Program-made: the position numbers and the translations under genes
Origin: JAJPXC01 sp964628905
GTDB lineage: Bacteria > Bacteroidota > Bacteroidia > Bacteroidales > Muribaculaceae
Direction of reading: 5' to 3'
DNA: 30,373 nt
Assembly (NCBI GenBank): GCA_964628905.1
Contig: CAZVNS010000023.1
Location: forward strand, 1 to 30,373
The notes under the pieces: model-generated
Told to the model about the DNA's origin: nothing
Seen by the model: only the letters and a program-made list of their open reading frames with translations
Database searches by the model: none
In this document: piece after piece, positions 24,364-30,373 of the stretch
Numbering within the stretch: the stretch's first letter is position 1
Layout of the letters: each line of letters starts with the position of its first letter

Positions 24364-25401
24364 ATGCGACGTATCCTACTCTCACTCATCGTTATAGCTA
24401 TGGCGCTCCAGGGCGCCATAGCTTGCACTTCGGCCATCGTGGCGGCCAAGGCCACCCGCAATGGGCGCCCCCTGTTGTGGAAAAACCGCGACACCGGCAC
24501 CCTTGACAACTTCATAGCCCGCGTCGCCCCCCGCACTGAGGGCGACATCGAATATGTAGGGCTCTTCAACGCCGGCGACTCCACCCTCGCCGAGGCTTGG
24601 ATGGGACTCAACGCCAAGGGTTTTGCCATAATGAACACTGCGAGCTACAACCTCGCCCCCGACACCGCCCGCCTCCGCAACCGCGAGGGCATCGTCATGT
24701 CGATGGCACTGCGACAGTGCCGCTCCACAGCCGACTTCGCCCGGCTGCTCGACACCCTCCCCCGACCCATGGGCGTGCAGGCCAACTTCGGCGTGATCGA
24801 CCCCTACGGAGGTGGAGGCTACTTCGAGGTCGACGACTGGAGCTACCGCTTCTACCCCCTTGCTGAGGCCGAGTCGGGAGTGCTGATACGCACCAACTTC
24901 TCAGAGTCAGGGGACGACGGACAAGGGATGGGCTACATACGCTGCGATAACGCCCGCCACCTGTTAGCGCCACACATCGCCGCCGCCGACATCACCCCAC
25001 TGACCTTCACCGACGAACTCTCCTGCTCATTCTACCACTCACTTCTCGATGCCGACCTCGCAGCCGACACCACCCGCCGCTGGATCATCGACCAAGACTT
25101 CATACCCCGCCGCTCCACCTCAGCCACAGTAGTGATCGAGGGCGTTAACCCCGGCGACGACCCTGCCGATGCCGTGATGTGGACAGCCCTGGGCTACCCT
25201 CCCGTAGCCCAGGTCAAGCGAGTCACCGTCAACACCATCCCCCCAGAGCTGCTCCCCGACTCCCGCTGGCACTCCCCCGAATGCGATGCCGCCATGGAGC
25301 GCAAACGACTCATCTTCCCCATCACCGCCGGCAGCGGCCCCCACTACATCGACCTACGCGCCCTGCGCCGCGCCCTCTCCACCCACCACCCCAACCTATA
25401 A
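24364..25401 (+). CDS. Exported Ntn-hydrolase (C45/choloylglycine-hydrolase-like)
   Basis: A 345-residue protein with a hydrophobic signal sequence ending ...LQGAIA-Cys21. The mature N-terminus, CTSAIVAAKATRNGRPLLWKNRD, matches N-terminal nucleophile hydrolases of the C45/NAAA/bile-salt-hydrolase type: Cys as nucleophile, then Arg/Asp after a GRPLLWKNRD strand. Later NTASYN, ANFGVIDPYGGGGYFEVDD and IRTNF fit the fold. Members cleave linear amides such as N-acyl amino acids, bile salts or penicillins; the substrate here is unknown. Cys21 could alternatively be a lipoprotein cysteine. Transcribed with the upstream barrel gene. Confidence 0.8.
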   Translation: MRRILLSLIVIAMALQGAIACTSAIVAAKATRNGRPLLWKNRDTGTLDNFIARVAPRTEGDIEYVGLFNAGDSTLAEAWMGLNAKGFAIMNTASYNLAPDTARLRNREGIVMSMALRQCRSTADFARLLDTLPRPMGVQANFGVIDPYGGGGYFEVDDWSYRFYPLAEAESGVLIRTNFSESGDDGQGMGYIRCDNARHLLAPHIAAADITPLTFTDELSCSFYHSLLDADLAADTTRRWIIDQDFIPRRSTSATVVIEGVNPGDDPADAVMWTALGYPPVAQVKRVTVNTIPPELLPDSRWHSPECDAAMERKRLIFPITAGSGPHYIDLRALRRALSTHHPNL

Positions 25402-25447
25402 CCTACGACCTACAACCTATAACCTAACACCTATAACCTATAACCTT
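25393..25447. repeat. 7-base tandem repeat after the Ntn-hydrolase gene
   Basis: Units close to AACCTAT/ACCTACA are repeated about seven times from the last codons of the Ntn-hydrolase gene to just before the next ATG at 25453. The stop codon lies inside the repeat. Confidence 0.8.
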
Positions 25448-25452
25448 CAATT

Positions 25453-25668
25453 ATGCGCACAAGAGGTTTTTCAGCCATATCGATAGCTTTTGTTGTTGCT
25501 ACTTGCGCATTCTCCGCCGCTGCCGCCGCCGGCCGTGACTCGATGAGCGTTGAGCTCAACGAGAAACGCTCCAACGAAGTCGGCGCCCAATACGGCACAT
25601 TCCTCCGCCATCATGGAGTAAACCCACTTTCACTCCACCTTCCGCTTCTGTTGGGCGGGAGTACGTAA
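25453..25668 (+). CDS. Small hypothetical exported protein (possibly a gene remnant)
   Basis: A 71-residue frame begins with a convincing signal peptide (MRTRGFSAISIAFVVATCAFSAAAAAG, cleavage about residue 26). A short polar stretch (RDSMSVELNEKRSNEVGAQYG) follows, then a Leu/Pro-rich tail. I do not recognise it. The final 14 or so codons run through an inverted repeat (25624-25672) that looks like a non-coding hairpin, so the tail may be a read-through into terminator DNA after loss of the original 3' part. It is either a small secreted peptide or the stump of a longer exported protein. Confidence 0.4.
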   Translation: MRTRGFSAISIAFVVATCAFSAAAAAGRDSMSVELNEKRSNEVGAQYGTFLRHHGVNPLSLHLPLLLGGST

Positions 25669-25672
25669 GTGG
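25624..25672. repeat. Interrupted inverted repeat at the 3' end of the small ORF
   Basis: CCACTT/AAGTGG (25624-25629 and 25667-25672) and ACTCC/GGAGT (25632-25636 and 25658-25662) form a stem with a 2x4 internal loop. It overlaps the stop codon at 25666. The following 95 bases are AT-rich, contain the palindrome AACAATTGTT and hold no gene. Confidence 0.5.
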
Positions 25673-25767
25673 CATTTCTGGCTGAAATTAGCCGAAAATA
25701 ATACAAATATACAACAATTGTTCAACATAATAAGATTTCACAATTTATTTTGGATTTATGATGAAGT

Positions 25768-25795
25768 GAGAGGCAGCCCTGCGGGGTTGCCTCTC
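25768..25795. terminator. Hairpin between convergent genes, likely bidirectional terminator
   Basis: GAGAGGCA (25768-25775) pairs perfectly with TGCCTCTC (25788-25795). CCC/GGG inside extends the stem around a short TGCG loop. It lies 29 bases beyond the stop of the CoA-transferase gene (minus) and 100 bases after the small plus-strand ORF. T-tracts are poor on both sides, as for the other hairpin between convergent genes at 21762. Confidence 0.65.
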
Positions 25796-25823
25796 ATTGC
25801 ATCAGGTTATGGGTATGTGGGGT

Positions 25824-27320
25824 TTACTTGACGTATCGGGAGTAGTCGGCGTTGCGCATGTCGCCGGTCTCGTTGAAGGCGTTGTGGAGGGCGAAGGCTG
25901 CCTCGAGGGTGTGGGGGGTCTGGCCTCCCTTGCCAAGCTTGAGGTAGTCCATCAGCAGCTCCTTGTACATGGGGTGGGCGCAGTTTTCGATGATCTTCTT
26001 GGCGCGATCCACGGGGTCAAGGCCGCGCACGTCGGCGATACCCTGGTCGGTGACAATCACGTCGACCGAGTGCTCTGAGTGGTCGGGGTGGGCCACCATG
26101 GGCACGATGTTGCTGATCAGGCCTCCCTTGGTCACTGAGGGGCATGAGAAGATTGAGATATAGGCGTTGCGGGTGAAGTCGCCTGAGCCGCCGATACCGT
26201 TCATCATCTTGGTGCCGAGCACGTGGGTGGAGTTGACCGAGCCGAAGATGTCGACCTCGAGGGCTGTGTTCATGGCGATCACGCCAAGTCGGCGTATCAC
26301 CTCGGGGTTGTTGGACAGCTCCGCGGGACGCATCAGAATTTTGTTGGCAAACTCACCCATGTTGGGGAAGAACTCCTTTTCGGTGTCGTCGCTCAGGGTC
26401 ATCGAGCAGGTGGAGGCGAACACGCATTTGCCCTTGCGCATAAGCTCGAGCACGGCGTCCTGCATCACCTCGGTGAACATCATGAACGGGGGTATCTCGG
26501 GGTTCTCGCCCAGGTCGTAGAGCACGGCGTTGGCCACGTTGCCCACACCAGACTGCAGGGGGAGGAATTCCTTGGGTATACCGCCTTTGCGGTACTCGCT
26601 CAGCAGGAAGGCTACGACATTGGCGCCAATCTGCTTGGATATCTCATCGGGGGCGGTGAAGGGCTTCACGCCGTCGTAGAAGTTGGTCTTGACTATGCCA
26701 ACCACCTTCGATGGGTCAATCTTGAGCACGGGTGAACCGATGCGGTCCTTTGGGCTGTAGATGGGTATCTCGCGGCGGTAAGGGGGGTCGATGGGCATGT
26801 AGATGTCGTGCATGCCGTGGAGGGTTGTGGGGAGGGCCTCGTTGAGCTCGATGAAGATCTTCTTGGCGAGCTTGGCGTAGGTGGGGATATTGCCCACGCC
26901 GGTGCCGAGGATGATCTCACCGTCGGGAGTGATTTCGGCCGCCTCGATGATGGCGAAGTCGATGTCGCCATAGAAGCCGTAGCGCACCTCCTGGGCCATC
27001 TCCGAGAGGTGGCGGTCGGTGTAGTGGGCGTCGTGCGAGTTGATGCGCTTGCGCAGGTCGGGCACGTTCTGGTAGGGGGCGCGGCGGTTGATAGCGTTGG
27101 CGCGTGAGAGCACACCGTCGACGTGGTCGCTGGTCGATGCGCCGGTGAAAATGTTCACCTTGAAGGGACGACCCTCTTCATGTTCTTTCTCAGCCTTCTT
27201 GGCGAGGGCTTCAGTGATTGCCTTAGGGGTGCCGGGGGCTGTAAAGCCCGACAGGCCAAGGGTATCGCCATTGTTGATCATGGCAGCAGCCTCTTCGGCT
27301 GTGATATAGTTAAAGGCCAT
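25824..27320 (-). CDS. Acetyl-CoA hydrolase/succinate CoA-transferase family protein
   Basis: A 498-residue class I CoA-transferase of the Cat1/AarC/ScpC type. These enzymes exchange CoA between acyl groups (for example succinyl-CoA and acetate or propionate) through a glutamyl-CoA intermediate. The catalytic Glu284 sits in MMFTEVMQDAV. The Gly-rich oxyanion/CoA loop is GIGGSGDF (residues 375-382), followed by the C-terminal GLDPVDRA block. In Bacteroidales such an enzyme is expected in succinate/propionate and acetate metabolism, and the acyl preference cannot be read here. It is monocistronic and diverges from miaB across a shared 168-base promoter region. Confidence 0.93.
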   Translation of the reverse strand: MAFNYITAEEAAAMINNGDTLGLSGFTAPGTPKAITEALAKKAEKEHEEGRPFKVNIFTGASTSDHVDGVLSRANAINRRAPYQNVPDLRKRINSHDAHYTDRHLSEMAQEVRYGFYGDIDFAIIEAAEITPDGEIILGTGVGNIPTYAKLAKKIFIELNEALPTTLHGMHDIYMPIDPPYRREIPIYSPKDRIGSPVLKIDPSKVVGIVKTNFYDGVKPFTAPDEISKQIGANVVAFLLSEYRKGGIPKEFLPLQSGVGNVANAVLYDLGENPEIPPFMMFTEVMQDAVLELMRKGKCVFASTCSMTLSDDTEKEFFPNMGEFANKILMRPAELSNNPEVIRRLGVIAMNTALEVDIFGSVNSTHVLGTKMMNGIGGSGDFTRNAYISIFSCPSVTKGGLISNIVPMVAHPDHSEHSVDVIVTDQGIADVRGLDPVDRAKKIIENCAHPMYKELLMDYLKLGKGGQTPHTLEAAFALHNAFNETGDMRNADYSRYVK

Positions 27321-27357
27321 TGGTATTGAAAAATGGTTGAATGATTGGTTGATTTTC

Positions 27358-27388
27358 TTTGTCAGTAACTCTCTTTTGAGTAATTTTG
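27358..27388 (+). promoter_or_regulatory. miaB: Full consensus promoter of miaB
   Basis: TTTG (27358-27361), a 19-base spacer and TAATTTTG (27381-27388) match both halves of the Bacteroidetes vegetative promoter at the right spacing. It is the best promoter in the window. The leader to the ATG at 27489 would be about 90 bases. Confidence 0.75.
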
Positions 27389-27390
27389 TG

Positions 27391-27398
27391 CAAAATTA
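27391..27398 (-). promoter_or_regulatory. -7 box of the CoA-transferase promoter, mirror image of the miaB box
   Basis: The minus strand reads TAATTTTG, an exact match. With the miaB box it forms the 18-base palindrome TAATTTTGTGCAAAATTA (27381-27398). No -33 TTTG is seen at 19-21 bases. Confidence 0.5.
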
Positions 27399-27488
27399 AG
27401 GAAAATTACTGAATTGCGCTAATCCCCGCCTTAGTTTTTCACAATCGCCGGGCTTTTGTGCATAATATCATAAACCTTGTCTACCAAA

Positions 27489-28838
27489 ATGACACAACAT
27501 ACTGAACGATTGGAGCCTAATCGGCTGCTCTACATCGAGACCTACGGCTGCCAGATGAATGTGGCCGACTCTGAGGTGGTAGCCTCGATCATGGGTGAGG
27601 CGGGCTACGACATCACCGACACAATCGATCAGGCCGACGCCATACTGCTCAACACCTGCTCAATACGCGACAACGCCGAGCAGAAGATCATAGCCCGACT
27701 CGACTACCTGGCATCGCTCCGCCGCAAGCGCGGCAAGCAGTCGCGGCTGATCATCGGTGTGATCGGCTGCATGGCCGAACGCGTGCGCGACTCGCTGATC
27801 AACGACCATGGGGTCGACATCGTGGCCGGACCCGACGCCTATCTGTCGCTCCCCGAGCTGTTCGCCGCCGCCGAGGCCGGGCAGAAGGCCATCAACGTGG
27901 ACTTGAGCACCACCGAGACCTACCGCGACGTGCTACCCCGCCGCCTTGGGGGCGCCAAGGTGAGCGGCTTCGTCAGCATCATGCGCGGGTGCAACAACTT
28001 CTGCTCCTACTGCATTGTGCCCTACACCCGCGGCCGTGAGCGCTCCCGCGAGCCCCAGAGCATCATCAACGAGGTGGCCGACCTGCGCTCCCGAGGCTTC
28101 AAGGAGGTGACACTCCTTGGCCAGAACGTCAACTCCTACAGCCACGGCGACGTCGACTTCCCCGCCCTGCTTGAGATGGTGGCGCAGGCCGCCCCCGACA
28201 TGCGCATACGCTTCACCACCTCCCACCCCAAGGATATGAGCGACCGCACCATCGACGTGATGGCCCGCCACCCCAACATATGCAAGCACATCCACCTGCC
28301 GGTGCAGTCGGGCAGCAACTCCGTGCTAAAGGCCATGAACCGCAAGTACACCCGCGAATGGTACCTTGACCGCATCCGCGCCATCCGCAAGCGGCTGCCA
28401 CAGTGCGCCATCACCACCGACATGTTCACCGGCTTTCATGGCGAGACGGAGGAGGATTTCCAGCAGACACTCGACCTGATGCGCGAAGTAGGTTTTGACG
28501 CAGCCTTCATGTTCAAATACTCAGAGCGCCCCGGCACCCTGGCCTCGCGCACGATGCCCGACAACGTGCCCGAGGAGGTGAAAATCGACCGCCTCAACCG
28601 CATGATTGCCCTCCAAAACGAACTCTCCGCCGCCTCCAACCAGCGCGAAGTGGGCCGCACGGTCGAAGTGCTCATCGAGGGTGTAGCCAAGCGAAGCAAC
28701 GACCAGATGGTGGGACGCACCGAGCAAAACAAAGCCGTGGTAGTCGACCGCGGCAATGCCCGTGTAGGCCAGACCGTCAGAGTGCGCATTGACAATGCCA
28801 CCTCAGCCACCCTCATCGGCACCATCGTCGAGGCATAA
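27489..28838 (+). CDS. miaB: tRNA-2-methylthio-N6-dimethylallyladenosine synthase
   Basis: MiaB adds the methylthio group to i6A37 of tRNAs that read codons beginning with U. In the 449-residue protein, the N-terminal cluster cysteines are Cys21, Cys57 and Cys94 (ETYGCQMN, LLNTCSIRD, VIGCMAE). The radical SAM triad is Cys168, 172 and 175 (GCNNFCSYCIVPYTRGRERSR), and a C-terminal TRAM domain follows. I start it at the ATG at 27489; an in-frame TTG at 27477 would add only four residues. It has its own strong promoter and is followed after 66 bases by the glycosyltransferase gene. Confidence 0.96.
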   Translation: MTQHTERLEPNRLLYIETYGCQMNVADSEVVASIMGEAGYDITDTIDQADAILLNTCSIRDNAEQKIIARLDYLASLRRKRGKQSRLIIGVIGCMAERVRDSLINDHGVDIVAGPDAYLSLPELFAAAEAGQKAINVDLSTTETYRDVLPRRLGGAKVSGFVSIMRGCNNFCSYCIVPYTRGRERSREPQSIINEVADLRSRGFKEVTLLGQNVNSYSHGDVDFPALLEMVAQAAPDMRIRFTTSHPKDMSDRTIDVMARHPNICKHIHLPVQSGSNSVLKAMNRKYTREWYLDRIRAIRKRLPQCAITTDMFTGFHGETEEDFQQTLDLMREVGFDAAFMFKYSERPGTLASRTMPDNVPEEVKIDRLNRMIALQNELSAASNQREVGRTVEVLIEGVAKRSNDQMVGRTEQNKAVVVDRGNARVGQTVRVRIDNATSATLIGTIVEA

Positions 28839-28864
28839 AACGGCTCCACCCTAAGGCCCCTAAA

Positions 28865-28893
28865 TCCTTAAAGTCCTTAAAGTCTCAAAAACT
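28865..28893. repeat. AT-rich 9-base tandem repeat between miaB and the glycosyltransferase gene
   Basis: TCCTTAAAG occurs twice in tandem, followed by TCTCAAAAACTC. It ends with the same AAAAACTC seen at the end of the repeats at 2630-2665 and 11996-12042. Confidence 0.65.
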
Positions 28894-28904
28894 CAACTCC
28901 ATAC

Positions 28905-30101
28905 ATGCCCGAATTCTCACTTGACTTTGCCCCGATAGTATGGGCCCTGATGGCAGTCGCAACAGTGGCGGCCTTGATACTCCTGGTGTTCTATCGAAGT
29001 AAGATATCAAGAGTCTACCGCCATTACCTGCAATGCCAAACAGCTGAGCCTGAGAGTCAAACAGCCATGCCGGGAGTCTCAGTGATAGTATACTGCGACG
29101 GACAGGCTCAGGCGCTCCAGTCGCTGCTCACCCAACTGCTCACCCAGCGATACGACGGGGACTACGAAGTGACCATCGTCAACGATGGGTCAAACGAGGA
29201 CGTAAAGGACGTGTACAACCTGCTGTCGGCCAAGCACAAAAACTGCAACCTGACGTTCATACCCCACGACGCCCACTACCTGAGCCACCGCAAACTCGCC
29301 ATCACCCTCGGCGTAAAGGGCGCACGCCACGAGCATGTGCTCATACTCGACGCATCGTCGCAACTTAGCGGCGACCGCTGGCTCCACGACATGGCGCGCC
29401 ACTTCGCCCAAGGCTGCGACGTGGTGATCGGACACGCCCACTACGACGCTGACAGTGACGATGGCGCGGGCTCACACCGCCGGGCATTCGACATGGCCAC
29501 CGAGGCCGTCACATACCTGTCGTCGGCACTCACCGGCCAACCCTACCGCGGCCACGCCGCCAACATCGGCTTCACACGCCAACTATTCTTCAGCACCAAA
29601 GGCTTCTCACGCTCGCTCAACCTCCACGCCGGCGAGGACGACATGTTTATCAGCGCCATCGTCACCCCCGACAACTGCTCCGTCCAGCTCAGCGACGCCT
29701 CACAAGTCACCGTCGACACCTCCAGTCCCCGCAACCACCACCGTCGCTGGAAACGCTCACACATGTTCACCGGACGCAAAGTGCGCAAACTCTCGCGGTG
29801 GATGATGGGATTTTATTCAGCAACCCTCTGGGTCGGTACCGGCTGCGCCATCGCCGCCGCAGCCCTCACCCTACCCTATGGGCAGCTCATCCCCGCAATA
29901 GCCATGGCCGCATTAGGCATCGCACTGTGGATACCGCTATGCATCACCTGGCACCGCACAGCCCTCGCGCTCACCGGCCGTAGCCTCTGGCTGTCAATAC
30001 CATGGATGGTGCTCACCCAACCCGTCTACAACCTCCGCTACCGCATTTCTTCCCTGCGCCACCGCCGCGACAACTTCACCTGGGCCCTCCCCCACTCCTA
30101 A
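28905..30101 (+). CDS. Membrane-anchored family 2 glycosyltransferase
   Basis: A 398-residue protein with an N-terminal membrane helix (about residues 10-30), a GT-A catalytic domain (about 57-290) and two to three C-terminal helices (about 300-375). GT2 landmarks are the start strand GVSVIVYCDGQ, EVTIVNDGSNED, the region LILDASSQ where the metal-binding DxD usually lies (Asp149 is kept but the second acidic residue is Ser151), AANIGFTRQLFF, the GEDDMFI acceptor-site acids (244-246) and a basic HHRRWKRSH block replacing the usual QxxRW. It probably transfers a sugar at the cytoplasmic face of the inner membrane. Donor and acceptor are unknown. Confidence 0.85.
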   Translation: MPEFSLDFAPIVWALMAVATVAALILLVFYRSKISRVYRHYLQCQTAEPESQTAMPGVSVIVYCDGQAQALQSLLTQLLTQRYDGDYEVTIVNDGSNEDVKDVYNLLSAKHKNCNLTFIPHDAHYLSHRKLAITLGVKGARHEHVLILDASSQLSGDRWLHDMARHFAQGCDVVIGHAHYDADSDDGAGSHRRAFDMATEAVTYLSSALTGQPYRGHAANIGFTRQLFFSTKGFSRSLNLHAGEDDMFISAIVTPDNCSVQLSDASQVTVDTSSPRNHHRRWKRSHMFTGRKVRKLSRWMMGFYSATLWVGTGCAIAAAALTLPYGQLIPAIAMAALGIALWIPLCITWHRTALALTGRSLWLSIPWMVLTQPVYNLRYRISSLRHRRDNFTWALPHS

Positions 30102-30121
30102 ACCCCTCAAAACCATCAGCC

Positions 30122-30175
30122 GCCCCCGCCCGCGAGTAGGGTCGCACCCCGGGTGCGTCCGCGATACAAACACCG
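30122..30175 (+). repeat. 3'-flank palindromic repeat, copy B (after the glycosyltransferase)
   Basis: This is about 54 bases with the core palindrome CGCACCC-C-GGGTGCG (30143-30157), starting 20 bases after the gene stop. It resembles copy A after luxS (10620-10675) in the same orientation relative to its gene. Confidence 0.7.
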
Positions 30176-30191
30176 CGCCCTGAGCGCTCGC

Positions 30192-30208
30192 TGTGCCCGG
30201 AGGGCACA
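30192..30208. repeat. Perfect hairpin in the right-end non-coding region
   Basis: TGTGCCC (30192-30198) and GGGCACA (30202-30208) form a 7-base stem with a three-base loop (GGA). No T-tract follows directly. Confidence 0.55.
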
Positions 30209-30220
30209 CACTTTGGTTAA

Positions 30221-30254
30221 CCCCGCGCTGTGCGTCGGAGACGCGAGCGTGGGG
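30221..30254. repeat. Large GC-rich two-part hairpin
   Basis: The outer stem pairs CCCCGCGCT with AGCGTGGGG (one mismatch). The inner stem pairs GCGTC with GACGC around a GGA loop, with small bulges between. The total is 34 bases. It belongs to a run of hairpins (30143-30301) in non-coding DNA. Confidence 0.55.
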
Positions 30255-30314
30255 ATGCCGAGTCAACCACACATAACAATCGACTTCGGAGAGCGGAAGT
30301 CTAGTAAAACCGTG

Positions 30315-30322
30315 CAAATTTA
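30315..30322 (-). promoter_or_regulatory. Possible minus-strand -7 box at the right end
   Basis: The minus strand reads TAAATTTG, an exact TAnnTTTG match, but no minus-strand gene lies downstream before the glycosyltransferase 3' end. It may start a small structured RNA across 30310-30105 or be a chance match. From 30323 to the window end I see nothing recognisable. Confidence 0.25.
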
Positions 30323-30373
30323 AACTATAAAACCCCACCGAAAAGCGTAATATATGTGCCGATGATCAGAAAA

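Noticed and set aside
29994..30338. 114-codon minus-strand frame at the right end
   Set aside because: It overlaps the glycosyltransferase 3' end and runs through hairpin-rich non-coding DNA, and the translation has no protein-like pattern.

Overview
This window looks like chromosomal DNA from a member of the order Bacteroidales, probably a gut lineage near Muribaculaceae; the family assignment is tentative. It is GC-rich for the order. Its intergenic regions carry copies of the Bacteroidetes sigma-factor -7 box (TAnnTTTG), genes lack Shine-Dalgarno sequences, and the content is typical: sprA beside ruvA, DUF2807 (GIN) proteins, DUF4301, a PorT-like outer membrane barrel and a thiamine cluster in Bacteroides-like order. 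No tRNA, rRNA, CRISPR array, insertion sequence or phage gene was seen.

Layout. Positions 1-260 hold what looks like the broken 5' end of a membrane protein gene (minus strand). Positions 265-6269 (plus) are a thiamine operon: promoter, TPP riboswitch, thiD, thiS, a TenI-like ThiE paralog, thiE, thiG, thiC, thiH. Together they make and phosphorylate the pyrimidine (ThiC, ThiD), build the thiazole (ThiS, ThiG, ThiH) and join them (ThiE). thiF, which activates ThiS, is absent. Convergent to it (10334-6266, minus) is a likely operon of dus, two DUF2807 genes and a Wzx-type flippase. Next, on the minus strand, come ruvA, the giant SprA translocon gene, mtnN and luxS (20089-10750). MtnN and LuxS act consecutively on S-adenosylhomocysteine, releasing homocysteine and the AI-2 precursor.

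The right third (20216-30101) has a DUF4301 gene with motifs like sugar-nucleotide pyrophosphorylases, an MFS transporter (minus), an outer membrane barrel followed closely by an exported Ntn-hydrolase, a small exported ORF, an acetyl-CoA hydrolase/CoA transferase (minus), miaB and a membrane-anchored family 2 glycosyltransferase. Positions 30102-30373 are non-coding with several hairpins.

Most genes are housekeeping or metabolic, and I see no convincing new multi-gene system. The points most worth a second look are a palindromic element repeated in the 3' flanks of luxS and the glycosyltransferase gene; the possible translational platform of the TPP riboswitch; AT-rich microsatellites in four intergenic spacers; the DUF4301 protein as a possible nucleotidyltransferase; and a structured leader or small RNA region between luxS and dus.
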